The notes: generated by a model from the sequence alone, not told the origin. Counted from the first letter of the stretch, positions 46,978 to 57,281 are shown. The stretch: DNA of 64,000 bases from Caldimonas thermodepolymerans (GCF_015476235.1 NZ_CP064338.1:2976001-3040000); one strand, 5' to 3'. A program made the numbers and translations.

Positions 46978-48339
46978 TCAGCCGAACACGCCGTGCAGGA
47001 ACCAGCCCGCCGCCGTGCCGGCCGGCACCCGCTCGCGGTAGATCCACAGCAGCCCGGCGCGCTCGTTCCAAGCGACGAAGTAGTCGCGCCCGGCCCGGCC
47101 CGGCTCGCCCGGCGTCACCGCCCACCAGCCGGCCTCCACCCGGTGCGGGCCGGCCAGCAGCTGCAAGGGGCCGTGGTGTTGCGGCCGGTTCTGGCGCGTG
47201 GCCAGCGGCTGCGGCTGCGGCAGCAACCAGCCGGGCTGCGGCAGTCCCGCGGGCAATGCGGCCACGGACCCGGCCGCCGCCCCGGCGACCGCGGCCGGCA
47301 CCCAGCGCTGCATGGCCTCGGGGCGGTGGTCGGAGCACAGCACCGGGCGGCGCACCCGCTCCGCGCCGAGGCGGGCCGACAGGCGTTCCAGCAGCTGGGC
47401 GAGCGTCTCGCCCTCGCGCACCTGGCGGCCGGCGGTCAGCGGCAGCGCCGGGCCGGCCGGCTGCAAGGGCTCGGGGGCGTCGGCGCGCAGTCCCAGCTCG
47501 CCGACCGGCCCCGGCAGCGTCACGTGCGCCAGCAGCTCGCCGAGCAACCGTGCCAGGTGCTCCGGCTCGCGGGTCGGCTCGCCCAGGCGCACCTCCAGCT
47601 CGCCGGCATCGTCGACCCCGCTGCGGTGGAAGTCGTGCCGCCAGCACAGCACGAAGCGCCGCACGCCGGCATGGCGCGCGGCCAGCCAGCCGCACATCTG
47701 CAGCAGCAGCCGGCGCGCGCCGAACATCAGCGCCGGGGCCGACTCGACCCGCCCGGGCAGCTCCAGCCAGGCCTCGAAGGTCTCCGGGCAGCACAGCCAC
47801 TCGAAGCTCTCGGGCCGCTCGCCATAGGCCTGGTCCAGCGCCTCCAGCAGCGCCGCGCCGCAGCGGCGCGCCAGCCCCGCGCGCGGCAGCGCCCGCACCT
47901 CGCCCAGCGTGCGGCAGCCCAGGCGTTCGAGCAACGGCAGGTGTTCGGCTGCGGCGGTCAAGGCAGCCAGCGGCGCGGCGTCGAGCCGGGCCCGCCAGCC
48001 GGCGCGCGCCAGTGCGGGCGCGGGCGACCCGCTGCGGGCCAGGGCCAGCGCCGCCCGCGCGGTCGGCGCGCGCGCCAGCGCGACGCAGCCCAGCACCGGC
48101 GCTTCCTGCGCGACGCGCCGGCACAGCGCGCGCGCGCCGCCGAACAGCCGCAGGCTGGCCTGCACGTCCATCAGCACCGCCTCGTCGAGCAGCGTCACGC
48201 GCGGCGTGTACTGCAGCGCCCAGCAGCCGATCGCCTGCTGCTGCGCCAGGTCGTGCGCCGGCACGGCGCCGGCCGCGGCCCGGCCGGGCTCAGGCGACGA
48301 CGGACAGGGCGGTGCGATCAGGGCCAGCCAGTACGGCAT
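46978..48339 (-). CDS. imuB: Y-family polymerase-like protein ImuB
   Basis: ImuB is a catalytically degenerate Y-family polymerase that connects ImuA and DnaE2 to the sliding clamp. The 453-residue protein keeps the general fold (LDEAVLMDVQASLRLFGG, a helix-hairpin segment at LERLGCRTLGEVRALPRAGLARR, and a little-finger-like region). The usual catalytic acidic pair is not obvious. The C terminus (WNERAGLLWIYRERVP) is typical of ImuB. Its start overlaps the imuA end by 50 bp. ATG 48339 begins MPYWLALIAP. Confidence 0.9.
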   Translation of the reverse strand: MPYWLALIAPPCPSSPEPGRAAAGAVPAHDLAQQQAIGCWALQYTPRVTLLDEAVLMDVQASLRLFGGARALCRRVAQEAPVLGCVALARAPTARAALALARSGSPAPALARAGWRARLDAAPLAALTAAAEHLPLLERLGCRTLGEVRALPRAGLARRCGAALLEALDQAYGERPESFEWLCCPETFEAWLELPGRVESAPALMFGARRLLLQMCGWLAARHAGVRRFVLCWRHDFHRSGVDDAGELEVRLGEPTREPEHLARLLGELLAHVTLPGPVGELGLRADAPEPLQPAGPALPLTAGRQVREGETLAQLLERLSARLGAERVRRPVLCSDHRPEAMQRWVPAAVAGAAAGSVAALPAGLPQPGWLLPQPQPLATRQNRPQHHGPLQLLAGPHRVEAGWWAVTPGEPGRAGRDYFVAWNERAGLLWIYRERVPAGTAAGWFLHGVFG

Positions 48340-49117
48340 CGCGGGCCTCCTGGTTAGGCGCGGACGGGGCCGGAGCCGCCGGCGGCGCGGCCAGGCTGCG
48401 CAGCCGGGCCGCCAGCACGCCGGCCAGGCGCGGCGGCAGCGCCGGCAGCTCCAGCACGCCCTCGTGCGCCGGACCGCGGCGCTTGAGCACCCGCACCTGC
48501 AGGCTCCAGGGCCATGCCCCCGGGGCCACGGCCAGGCGCAGCGGCGCCAGCGAGGAGTCCTGTGCGGCCTGCTGCGGCCGCAACGCGAACAGCGGCAGAT
48601 CGGCCTGCTGGGCATGGGCCTGCAGGCGCCGCAAGGCCGCCACGCGCGCCTGCGGCAGCCACAGCAGCACCGCCGCCGTGTCGCGGCAATGCAGTGCCTG
48701 TTCGGCGGCCCACAAGGCCTGCTCCGGCGTCCCTGGCGCCACCCACACCAGCCGCGCCGGGTCCAGCCCGGCCAGCGCGAGGCCGGCCGCATGCGGCATC
48801 AGGCCGGCGGGGGCGCCGACCAGCACGCAGGCCCCGCCCTCGGCGGCCAGCGCGCGCAGCGCCGGCCCCAGCAGCCGCCATTCGCAGCCGGCGCCGGGCG
48901 GCAGTAGCAGCTCGGTCAGGGCCTGGCAGGGCCAGCCGCCGCCGGGCAGCTCGCGGTCCAGCACGGGATGCCCGGTCGGCAGCACCCGGGCCCCGGCGCC
49001 GCCCAGCTGGTGGCCGCGCCAGAGCCGGCCGCGCTCGGCCAGGGCCTCGACGTCCGCAGGCAGCGACAAAGACGACGACGCCGGCTCGGCCGGCGCCAGG
49101 GCAAGGGTGGAAGACAT
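48290..49117 (-). CDS. imuA: Translesion synthesis-associated protein ImuA
   Basis: ImuA is a RecA/SulA-like partner of ImuB and DnaE2 needed for damage-induced mutagenesis. The 275-residue protein shows the typical LPTGHPVLDRELPGGGWP and LTELLLPPGAGCEWRLLGPAL blocks, corresponding to the RecA-like core. WVAPGTPEQALWAAEQAL and LPLFALRPQQAAQDSSLAPLRL follow. It is the first gene of the operon and its ATG lies 9 bp from the edge of the LexA box, so the SOS site sits in the leader or promoter core. Confidence 0.9.
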   Translation of the reverse strand: MSSTLALAPAEPASSSLSLPADVEALAERGRLWRGHQLGGAGARVLPTGHPVLDRELPGGGWPCQALTELLLPPGAGCEWRLLGPALRALAAEGGACVLVGAPAGLMPHAAGLALAGLDPARLVWVAPGTPEQALWAAEQALHCRDTAAVLLWLPQARVAALRRLQAHAQQADLPLFALRPQQAAQDSSLAPLRLAVAPGAWPWSLQVRVLKRRGPAHEGVLELPALPPRLAGVLAARLRSLAAPPAAPAPSAPNQEARDAVLAGPDRTALSVVA

Positions 49118-49124
49118 GGCGAAG

Positions 49125-49144
49125 ACTGTATGTTTATACAGTAT
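49125..49144 (-). promoter_or_regulatory. LexA (SOS) box controlling imuA-imuB-dnaE2
   Basis: The palindrome CTGT-N8-ACAG at 49126-49141 has an AT-rich centre and A/T flanks, very close to the E. coli SOS consensus. It lies immediately upstream of imuA. LexA binding here would keep the mutagenesis cassette silent until DNA damage. The same box could also influence the divergent regulator gene about 180 bp away, but that is less likely. Confidence 0.92.
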
Positions 49145-49318
49145 ATGAGCCCGGACGCCCGGGGCGGAAGTCACCCTGCAGGCCGCTCGGATGCCGCCCC
49201 CGGCCGCCGCATGCCATGCGCTGCGCGCATATCCAAGCGCGAAATGATGCGTTGGCGGCCGCCGCCGCGCCCTCTATGGTTGGGCCCTTGCCGTCGCCGC
49301 ATCGACCGGACCCTGCCC

Positions 49319-50464
<1,146 letters not shown>

Positions 50465-50571
50465 ACGCCTGCCGGCGGGTGCGGCCGCCGGCGCGATCCT
50501 CGCGTAACCCCTCTGCACGCGCGCACCGGCGCTCCCTACACTGGCGCGCATTTCCGTCCGCACACGCTGCC

Positions 50572-51570
50572 ATGACCCTGCCCACCACCCGACTCGGCCG
50601 CACCGGCCTGACCGTCTCGCGCCTGGCGCTCGGCACCATGACCTTCGGCCTGCAGACCGACGAGGCTGGCGCGCGCGCCATCCTCGACCGCGCCGCGGAT
50701 GCCGGCATCGACTTCATCGACACGGCCGACGTCTACCCGCTGGGCGGCACGCTGGCCACCGTCGGCCGCACCGAGGAGATCCTCGGCCGCTGGCTGCAGG
50801 GCCAGCGCCAACGCTACATCGTCGCGACCAAGGCGGTCGGCGCCACCGGCCCCGCCCCCTGGGACCAGGGCGCGTCGCGCAAGCACCTGCTCGACGCGAT
50901 CGACGCCTCGCTGCGCCGGCTCGGCACCGACTACGTGGACCTGTACCAGCTGCACTTCGACGACCCGCACACGCCGCTGGACGAGACGCTGCAGGCGCTC
51001 GACACCATCGTGCGCAGCGGCCGGGCGCGCTACGTCGGGGTTTCCAACTTCCTCGCCTGGCGGCTGGCGCGCGCGATCGGCCGCACCGAGCTGCTGCGGC
51101 TGGCGCCCATCGTCTCGGTGCAGCCGCGCTACAACCTGCTGTACCGCGAGATCGAGCGCGAGCTGCTGCCGCTGGCGCAGGAGGAAGGCCTGGGCGTGAT
51201 CCCCTACAACCCGCTGGCCGGCGGCCTGCTGACCGGCAAGCACCGCCTCGACACCGGTCCGACCGAAGGCACCCGCTTCACGCTCGGCACCGCCGCGGAG
51301 CGCTACCAGGAGCGCTACTGGGAAGCGCGCAAGTTCGCCACCGTGCAGCAGCTGCAGGCCGTGGCGCAGGAGGCCGGACTGTCGCTGACCACCGCGGCGG
51401 TGGCCTGGGTGCTCGCCAACCCGGTGGTGACGGCCCCCATCATCGGCGCCAGCCGCGCCGAGCAGCTCGACGCGAGCCTCGCGGCCGTGCAGCTGGCGCT
51501 GGACCCGCAGGTCAAGGCCAGCTTCGACGAGCTCACCGCCGAGTACCGGCGCGGCGACTCGCTGCGCTGA
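50572..51570 (+). CDS. Aldo/keto reductase
   Basis: This 332-residue TIM-barrel oxidoreductase is likely NADPH-dependent. The catalytic tetrad can be seen: Asp and Tyr in DFIDTADVYPLGG, Lys in IVATKAVG, and His in YQLHFDDPHTPLDET. The cofactor-binding end contains PIIGASRAEQLDASLAAV. It resembles the YajO/Tas-like general aldo/keto reductases, and the substrate is unknown. It sits between the SfnR-like activator and the nitroreductase, so a part in sulfur-compound metabolism is possible but not shown. Confidence 0.88.
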   Translation: MTLPTTRLGRTGLTVSRLALGTMTFGLQTDEAGARAILDRAADAGIDFIDTADVYPLGGTLATVGRTEEILGRWLQGQRQRYIVATKAVGATGPAPWDQGASRKHLLDAIDASLRRLGTDYVDLYQLHFDDPHTPLDETLQALDTIVRSGRARYVGVSNFLAWRLARAIGRTELLRLAPIVSVQPRYNLLYREIERELLPLAQEEGLGVIPYNPLAGGLLTGKHRLDTGPTEGTRFTLGTAAERYQERYWEARKFATVQQLQAVAQEAGLSLTTAAVAWVLANPVVTAPIIGASRAEQLDASLAAVQLALDPQVKASFDELTAEYRRGDSLR

Positions 51571-51688
51571 CGCCGCGTACGGCCCTCGCAGGCGGTACTG
51601 AACGGCCCGCGGCACTGCCGCCCGGCCCACCTGGCCTGCGCCGCCTCCTCGGTGCGCGAAACGCGCCACCGGCGGCCGGCCCCGGGGC

Positions 51689-52567
51689 TCAGCGCAGTTC
51701 GAACCCCTGGCCGTGCAGCGCCTCGACCAGGCGGTGGCGCCCCTTGAGCGCGGCCGGGTCGCGCAGGCGGTCGAGCACCTGCGTGCTCCAGGCCGGATGC
51801 GCGATCCCCTGCGCGGCGAAGTAGGCCTGCAGCGCCTGGTCGTACTCGGCGATCGCCTCGGGCGGCGCGGGCTGGTAGCGCTCGCGCGACAGCACCGCCT
51901 CGGGCGCGAGCCGCGGCTTGACGTACGCCGGCCGGGCCTCGTCCGGCCAGCCGATGCAGTGGCCGAACACCGCGTGCACCTGCGGCGGCAGCCCCAGCTC
52001 GGCCGCGACCTCCTCGGGCCGGTTGCGCATCGCGCCGATGTAGACCGAGCCGAGCCCGAGCGACTCGGCAGCGACCAGCGCGTTCTGCGCCGCCAGTGCC
52101 GCGTCGATCGCGCCCATCAGGAAGGTGTCGAGGTACTGCGGCCCCTCGATCGTGCGCCCGGCCGCCTCGGCCACGCGCTGCAGCCGGGACAGGTCCACCA
52201 GCCACACCAGCAGCAGGGGCGCTTCCTCCACGTGGCGCTGGGTCCCGACCAGCGCGGCCAGGCGCTGGCGCCGCCCGGCGTCCTCGACCACCACCACGCT
52301 CCAGGTCTGCAGGTTGGACGAGCTCGGCGCCGACTGCGCCGCAGCGACCAGCCACGGCAGCAGGTGCGGCGGCAACGGATCGGGCCGGAACGCGCGCACC
52401 GAGCGGTGCGCCAGCAGCGTGTCCAGCACCGGGTTCCAGGCCGCGGCGTTGCCGGCGTCCACCGACTGCGCGGCCCGCCCGGCACACGGCTGCTCGCCGT
52501 AGCGCAGGCGGATCGCCGCGCGTGCGGCCTCGAGCAGGGGCGAGGGTCGTGGCGTACTGGCGGTCAT
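51689..52567 (-). CDS. Nitroreductase-family FMN oxidoreductase
   Basis: This 292-residue flavoprotein belongs to the nitroreductase (NfsA/SnrA-like) superfamily. HRSVRAFRPDPLPPHLLPWLVAAAQSAPSSSNLQ contains the FMN-phosphate Arg/Ser residues. AAESLGLGSVYIGAMRNRPEEV and CIGWPDEARPAYVKPRL follow as in NfsA. It would reduce flavin, nitro or quinone compounds with NADPH. ATG 52567 is preferred over the in-frame TTG 21 bases upstream. It is 113 bp upstream-adjacent to the msuE-like gene's stop and may be read with it on the same strand. Confidence 0.83.
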   Translation of the reverse strand: MTASTPRPSPLLEAARAAIRLRYGEQPCAGRAAQSVDAGNAAAWNPVLDTLLAHRSVRAFRPDPLPPHLLPWLVAAAQSAPSSSNLQTWSVVVVEDAGRRQRLAALVGTQRHVEEAPLLLVWLVDLSRLQRVAEAAGRTIEGPQYLDTFLMGAIDAALAAQNALVAAESLGLGSVYIGAMRNRPEEVAAELGLPPQVHAVFGHCIGWPDEARPAYVKPRLAPEAVLSRERYQPAPPEAIAEYDQALQAYFAAQGIAHPAWSTQVLDRLRDPAALKGRHRLVEALHGQGFELR

Positions 52568-52680
52568 CGTCCGGGCTCCATGGAACAAGATGCCGGCATG
52601 GTAGACCGCCCCGGGCCACCGGCCGCGATGACCGTCCCGCCCCCGCGGGAGGGCCTCGTCTCGTGCAGCGTGGCCATCGC

Positions 52681-53259
52681 TCAGGCCGCCAGCGCGACCG
52701 GCTCGGCCTGGCGCACGGCCACGGGACGGGAGGCGAGGTACGGCAGGGCCCGCTCGACCGCCAGGTCGATGCGCGCCGACAGCGCCCCGTCGCTCACCTG
52801 GTAGTTGCTGAAGTCGCGGTCGGTGCCGTAGACGCCGATCGGCAGCGTGCGCGCCTGGAAGAAGCTGAACAGCGGGCGCAGCTGGTGGTCGATCACCAGC
52901 GCATGGCGCTCACTGCCCCCGGTGGCGGCCAGCAGCACCGGCTTCTCGACCAGCGCGTGCTGGTCGACGAAGTCGAACAGGTGCTTGAACAGCCCGGTGT
53001 AGGTGGCGCGGAACACGGGGCTGGCGACGACCAGGAAATCGGCCGCCTCGATCGCGTCCAGCGCCTGCCGGGCCACCTCGGGCAGTTCCTGGCGGTACAG
53101 CGCGGCGCCCAGGTGCGGCCACAGCTCGGACAGGCTCAGCACCTGCGACTGCGCGCCGCTGGCCTGCACCAGGCGCGCGACGATGGTTTCGGTCAGGGCA
53201 AGGGTCTTGGACGGACGCTGCAGTCCGCCGGACACCGCGACGATCTTGGGAGTGGTCAT
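52681..53259 (-). CDS. msuE: NADPH-dependent FMN reductase, MsuE type
   Basis: This 192-residue flavodoxin-fold reductase supplies reduced FMN to two-component monooxygenases such as MsuD, SfnG or SsuD. The N-terminal FMN loop is AVSGGLQRPSKTLALT. The block ASPVFRATYTGLFKHLFDFVD and the long, highly characteristic LAATGGSERHALVIDHQLRP and FSFFQA segments match MsuE of Pseudomonas as I recall it. No FMNH2-dependent monooxygenase gene is visible in the window, so its partner is elsewhere or absent. It is divergent from the TauD-family gene. Confidence 0.85.
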   Translation of the reverse strand: MTTPKIVAVSGGLQRPSKTLALTETIVARLVQASGAQSQVLSLSELWPHLGAALYRQELPEVARQALDAIEAADFLVVASPVFRATYTGLFKHLFDFVDQHALVEKPVLLAATGGSERHALVIDHQLRPLFSFFQARTLPIGVYGTDRDFSNYQVSDGALSARIDLAVERALPYLASRPVAVRQAEPVALAA

Positions 53260-53559
53260 GGCTCGAGGCTCCGGAGTGAAACGCGACGGCCGGCGCGCCA
53301 CAGGGGCCACGCCGGCCGATGCCCCGCCTCATGCAGCCCCCGTGCCAGCGTCGCAGGCGGTCTCGGCGCGGCCTGCTGGTGGGTCCCGCGCAACGCCTGC
53401 TGGCAACCCGACACCCGCGCCGCCACCGTGCTGGATTCCCAGCAAACCCGCGTGGGGCCTTGCAAATGCGAAGACCGAGCATGCGTATGCGAAACCCTTC
53501 GTTCCGGCGCGCCGGCAAGCTCCCTAGAGTGGCTGCACCGAATCCAACAGGGTAGTCAG
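53260..53559. other. Divergent regulatory region between msuE and the dioxygenase gene
   Basis: These 300 bp hold no convincing gene. They separate divergent sulfur-metabolism genes and should carry promoters for both. Since an SfnR-like activator is encoded nearby, I looked for -24/-12 sites. One weak GG-N10-GC match is at 53456-53469 on the plus strand, but its -12 half lacks the usual TT. The stretch 53455-53500 is locally AT-richer. Confidence 0.4.
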
Positions 53560-54465
53560 ATGTCCGCTGTTTTTGAGCCCACGCCCGCCGCGCAAGCCCG
53601 CCCCTCGTCCCGCTCCGGGGTCGAGATCCGCCGCCTGGACGCGCCGTTCGGCGCCGAGGTCCTCGGCCTGGACCTCGGCCAGCCGCTGCCGGAGGAGACC
53701 TTCCGCGCCATCCACCGCGCCCACCTGGAGCACCACGTGCTGGTGTTCCGCGACATGCACATCACGCCGCAGCAGCAGGTGGACTTCAGCCGCCGCTTCG
53801 GCCCGCTGCAGATCCACGTGCTGCACCAGTTCCAGCTGCCCGGCCACCCGGAAGTGCTGGTGATCTCCAACGTCATCGAAAACGGCAAGCCGATCGGCCT
53901 GGGCGATGCCGGCCACTACTGGCACTCGGACATCTCCTACAAGGAAAAGCCCAGCCTCGGTTCGCTGCTGCATGCGCAGGAGCTGCCGGCCGAAGGCGGC
54001 GACACGCTGTTCGCCGACCAGCACCAGGCCTATGACGCGCTGCCGGACGAGCTCAAGCGCGCCATCGCCGGCCTGAAGGCCGAGCACTCCTACCTGAAGA
54101 AGTACGAGGAGCTGCGCGCGCGCAGCCCGTGGCGCCCGCCGCTCAGCCAGGAGCAGATCGAGCAGGTGCGCCCGGTCGTGCACCCGGTGGTGCGCACCCA
54201 CCCGGAAACCGGCCGCAAGGCGCTGTTCGTCAGCGAGCACTTCACGACCCGCATCGTCGGCTGGCCCGAGGACGAGAGCCGCGACCTGCTGCAGCGCCTG
54301 TTCGAGCACAGCACGCAGGAGCGCTTCGTCTACCGCCATGTCTGGCAGCCGCACGACATGGTGTTCTGGGACAACCGCTCGGTGGTGCACCTGGCCACCG
54401 GCTGCCCGGCGCACCTGCGCCGCCGCCTGTACCGCACGACGATCGAAGGCGACGCGCCGTTCTGA
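53560..54465 (+). CDS. TauD/TfdA-family 2-oxoglutarate-dependent dioxygenase
   Basis: This 301-residue Fe(II)/2-oxoglutarate oxygenase has the iron triad H122-x-D124 (YWHSDISY) and distal His 277 (SVVHLATG). The 2-oxoglutarate-binding Arg is in RRRLYRTTIEG. TauD releases sulfite from taurine and TfdA opens aryl ethers; others hydroxylate alkyl sulfates. Being directly upstream of a sulfonate-type ABC transporter points to an organosulfur substrate taken up by that transporter. The exact compound cannot be read from sequence. The gene probably starts the operon with the transporter genes. Confidence 0.87.
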   Translation: MSAVFEPTPAAQARPSSRSGVEIRRLDAPFGAEVLGLDLGQPLPEETFRAIHRAHLEHHVLVFRDMHITPQQQVDFSRRFGPLQIHVLHQFQLPGHPEVLVISNVIENGKPIGLGDAGHYWHSDISYKEKPSLGSLLHAQELPAEGGDTLFADQHQAYDALPDELKRAIAGLKAEHSYLKKYEELRARSPWRPPLSQEQIEQVRPVVHPVVRTHPETGRKALFVSEHFTTRIVGWPEDESRDLLQRLFEHSTQERFVYRHVWQPHDMVFWDNRSVVHLATGCPAHLRRRLYRTTIEGDAPF

Positions 54466-54519
54466 GCCGCGCGACACCTTCTGCCACACACCACGCACAC
54501 AAGATCACGGGGTCATCAC

Positions 54520-55545
54520 ATGCCAGTCATCCGCAGCTCGGCTCGCCGACGCTTCCTCTCCCTCGTCCTGGCCGCCAGCGGCGCGCTGGGACTCGCCGCC
54601 CCCGCCCATGCCGAGGGGCGCCTGCGCATCGCCGAACAGTACGGCGTGGTCTACCTGCTGCTCAACGTCGCGCAGGACCAGAAGCTCATCGAGAAGCACG
54701 GCAAGGCCCAGGGCATCGACATCCAGGTCGAGTTCGTCAAGCTCTCCGGCGGCGCCGCGATCAACGAGGCGCTGCTGTCCGGCTCGATCGACGTCGCCGG
54801 CGCGGGCATCGGCCCGCTGCTGACGCTGTGGGACCGCACCCGCGGCCGCCAGAACGTCAAGGGCATCGCCGCGCTGGGCAACTTCCCGTACTACCTGGTC
54901 ACCAACAACCCGGCGGTCAGGACGATCGCCGACTTCACCGACAAGGACCGCATCGCCACGCCGGCGGTGGGCGTCTCGGTGCAGTCGCGCATCCTGCAGC
55001 TGGCTTCGGCCAAGGCCTTCGGCTACGACCAGTACAACAAGCTCGACAAGCTGCAGGTCGCCCTGCCCCATCCCGAAGCCGCCGCGGCGATCATCAAGGG
55101 CGGCACCGAGGTGACGACCCATTTCGCCAGCCCGCCGTTCCAGGAACAGGAGCTTGCGGCCAACCCGAACGCGCGCGTCGTGCTCAAGAGCTATGACGTG
55201 CTGGGCGGCCCGTCCTCGGCCACCGCGCTCTACGCCACCGAGCGCTTCCGCCAGGAGAACCCCAAGACCTACAAGGCCTTCGTCGACGCGCTGGCCGAGG
55301 CGGCCCGGCTGATCAAGGCCGATCCCGAGCAGGCGGCGGACATCTTCCTGCGCGTCAACAAGTCGGGCATCGACCGCAAGCTGCTGCTGCAGATCATCCG
55401 CAGCCCCGAGGTCGAGTTCACGCTGACGCCGCAGAACACCTACGCGCTGGCCGAGTTCATGCACCGCGTCGGCGCGATCAAGCACCGCCCGGCCTCGGCG
55501 CGCGAGTACTTCTTCGACGACCCGCACAACGCGGCAGGCAGCTGA
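54520..55545 (+). CDS. ABC transporter substrate-binding protein (SsuA/TauA-like)
   Basis: This 341-residue periplasmic binding protein has an export signal ending near PAHA/EG. The signal includes ARRRFLSLV, so Tat export is possible though Sec fits too. The mature part matches the NMT1/SsuA-type family: RIAEQYGVVYLLLNVAQDQKL, VEFVKLSGGAAINEALLSGSIDVAGAGIGP, and PEAAAAIIKGGTEVTTHFASPPF. It should capture an aliphatic sulfonate, taurine-like or related anion. The stop is 1 bp before the ATPase gene start. Confidence 0.87.
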   Translation: MPVIRSSARRRFLSLVLAASGALGLAAPAHAEGRLRIAEQYGVVYLLLNVAQDQKLIEKHGKAQGIDIQVEFVKLSGGAAINEALLSGSIDVAGAGIGPLLTLWDRTRGRQNVKGIAALGNFPYYLVTNNPAVRTIADFTDKDRIATPAVGVSVQSRILQLASAKAFGYDQYNKLDKLQVALPHPEAAAAIIKGGTEVTTHFASPPFQEQELAANPNARVVLKSYDVLGGPSSATALYATERFRQENPKTYKAFVDALAEAARLIKADPEQAADIFLRVNKSGIDRKLLLQIIRSPEVEFTLTPQNTYALAEFMHRVGAIKHRPASAREYFFDDPHNAAGS

Positions 55546-55546
55546 G

Positions 55547-56389
55547 ATGGCCAACGTTTCCGTGCTGCGCGGCGCCGAACCCGCCCTGCCCGCCCCGCTG
55601 CTGCAGGTCGACGGCGTCAGCCTCGAGTACGCGACCGCGACCCGCCGCGTGCGCGCCACCCACCGGGTCAGCTTCGACGTGCACCGCGCCGACCGCTTCG
55701 TGCTGCTGGGCGCCTCGGGCTGCGGCAAGAGCTCGCTGCTCAAGGCCGTGGCCGGCTTCGTGCCGCCGCGCGAAGGCGAGATCCGCCTCGACGGCCGGCG
55801 CGTCGAGGGCCCGGGCCCGGACCGCATCGTCGTGTTCCAGGAGTTCGACCAGCTGCCGCCGTGGAAGACGGTGCTGGCCAACGTGATGTTCCCGCTGCGC
55901 ACCGCGCGCCGGCTGGGCAAGGCCGAGGCGCGCGACCTGGCGATGGACGTGCTCGCCAAGGTCGGGCTGGCGGACTTCGCCGGCGCCTACCCGCACGAGC
56001 TGTCCGGCGGGATGAAGCAGCGCGTGGCGATCGCGCGTGCGCTGGCGATGCAGCCCAAGGTGCTGCTGATGGACGAGCCGTTCGCCGCGCTCGACGCGCT
56101 GACCCGGCGCCGCATGCAGGAAGAGCTGCTCGCGCTGTGGGAGCAGGTGCGCTTCACGCTGCTGTTCGTCACGCACTCCATCGAGGAGGCGCTGGTGGTC
56201 GGCAACCGCATCCTGGTGCTGTCGCCGCACCCGGGCCGCGTGCGCGCCGAGCTGAACTCCCCGGGAGCCGGGGTCGCGGGCACCCCCGCGTTCCAGGCCC
56301 AGGCCCAGCGCATCCACGACCTGTTGTTCGAGGTGCCGGCCGCCGCGCCGGCCTCCCCCGACGCCGCGCCGCTGGCGCTGCGGGCCTGA
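55547..56389 (+). CDS. ABC transporter ATP-binding protein (SsuB/TauB-like)
   Basis: This 280-residue ATPase powers the organosulfur importer. Walker A GASGCGKS is at 55-62, the Q loop is in VFQEFDQLPPW, the signature is LSGGMKQRVAIARAL, and Walker B is VLLMDEPFAALD with the H loop in LLFVTHSIEEAL. The QLPPW pattern and length fit the nitrate/sulfonate/taurine subfamily. All ATPase motifs are intact. It is followed 24 bp later by the frameshifted permease gene. Confidence 0.9.
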   Translation: MANVSVLRGAEPALPAPLLQVDGVSLEYATATRRVRATHRVSFDVHRADRFVLLGASGCGKSSLLKAVAGFVPPREGEIRLDGRRVEGPGPDRIVVFQEFDQLPPWKTVLANVMFPLRTARRLGKAEARDLAMDVLAKVGLADFAGAYPHELSGGMKQRVAIARALAMQPKVLLMDEPFAALDALTRRRMQEELLALWEQVRFTLLFVTHSIEEALVVGNRILVLSPHPGRVRAELNSPGAGVAGTPAFQAQAQRIHDLLFEVPAAAPASPDAAPLALRA

Positions 56390-56413
56390 GCGCCCGCCCA
56401 CCCGGACCCCGCC

Positions 56414-57281
56414 ATGAGCAGTACCCTCACCCCTCCCGTCCGCCCCGAGTACACCCGCGAGGTCGAGACCCGCATCGACGTGGCCGTCGAGCAGCCGCTG
56501 CCCTGGTGGCAACGCGCCTGGCAGCACGACCTGCTGCGCCAGGGCCTGATCGTGCTGGCACTGGCCGCGCTGTGGGAAGCCGTCGCCCGCTGGACCGCCA
56601 ACGACCTGCTGCTGCCCAGCTTCAGCCAGGCCGCCCGCGCCTTCGTCGACGACATCGCCAGCGGCGAGCTGACCCAGCGCGCCGCGATCTCGCTCGGCCT
56701 GCTGGTGCAGGGCTACGCGCTCGGCGTGGCCGGCGCCTTCGTGCTGACCGCGCTGGCGGTCTCGACGCGCATCGGGCGCGATTTGCTGGCCACGCTGACC
56801 GCGATGTTCAACCCGCTGCCGGCCATCGCGCTGCTGCCGCTGGCGCTGCTGTGGTTCGGCCTGGGCAACGTCAGCCTGCTGTTCGTGCTGGTGCACTCGG
56901 TGCTGTGGCCGCTGGCGCTGGCGGCCCATTCCGGCTTCCAGTCGGTGCCCGAGACGCTGCGCCGGACGGAACTACGGGCTGCGCGGGGTGTCCTACGTCA
57001 CCCACATCCTGGTGCCCTCGGCGCTGCCGTCGATCCTGTCCGGGCTGCGCATCGGCTGGGCCTTCGCCTGGCGCACGCTGATCGCCGCCGAGCTGTTCTT
57101 CGGCGCCTCGTCCGGGCGCGGGGGGCTCGGCTGGTACATCTTCCAGAACCGCAACGAGCTCTACACCGACCGGGTGTTCGCCGGGCTGGCCACGGTGATC
57201 CTGATCGGCCTGCTGGTCGAGCGGCTGGTGTTCGACGGACTGGCGCGCGTGACCGTGCGCCGCTGGGGCATGTCGCGCTGA
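56414..57281 (+). pseudogene. ABC transporter permease (SsuC/TauC-like), frameshifted
   Basis: The frame starting at ATG 56414 encodes the N-terminal two thirds of a BPD-type permease, through HSVLWPLALAAHSGFQSVPETLR. After about 56962 the matching C-terminal part continues in a different frame, GRNYGLRGVSYVTHILVPSA to the stop at 57281. The expected family sequence reads TLR-x-x-GRNYGLRG across the junction. A net loss of five bases, or gain of one, explains the shift. Staying in the first frame gives an Arg/Ala-rich tail to 57313 that lacks the EAA loop and last helices. Either the transporter is inactive or this is a sequencing error. Confidence 0.8.

Noticed and set aside
43865-47041. A 1058-codon plus-strand frame over dnaE2
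   Set aside because: It is antisense to the polymerase with nearly the same ends. The translation is Ala/Gln/Val/His-rich and lacks any fold signature.
53456-53469. Sigma-54 -24/-12 promoter upstream of the TauD-family gene
   Set aside because: Only GG-N10-GC is satisfied. The -24 lacks the CAC and the -12 lacks TT, and such matches are frequent by chance at this GC content.
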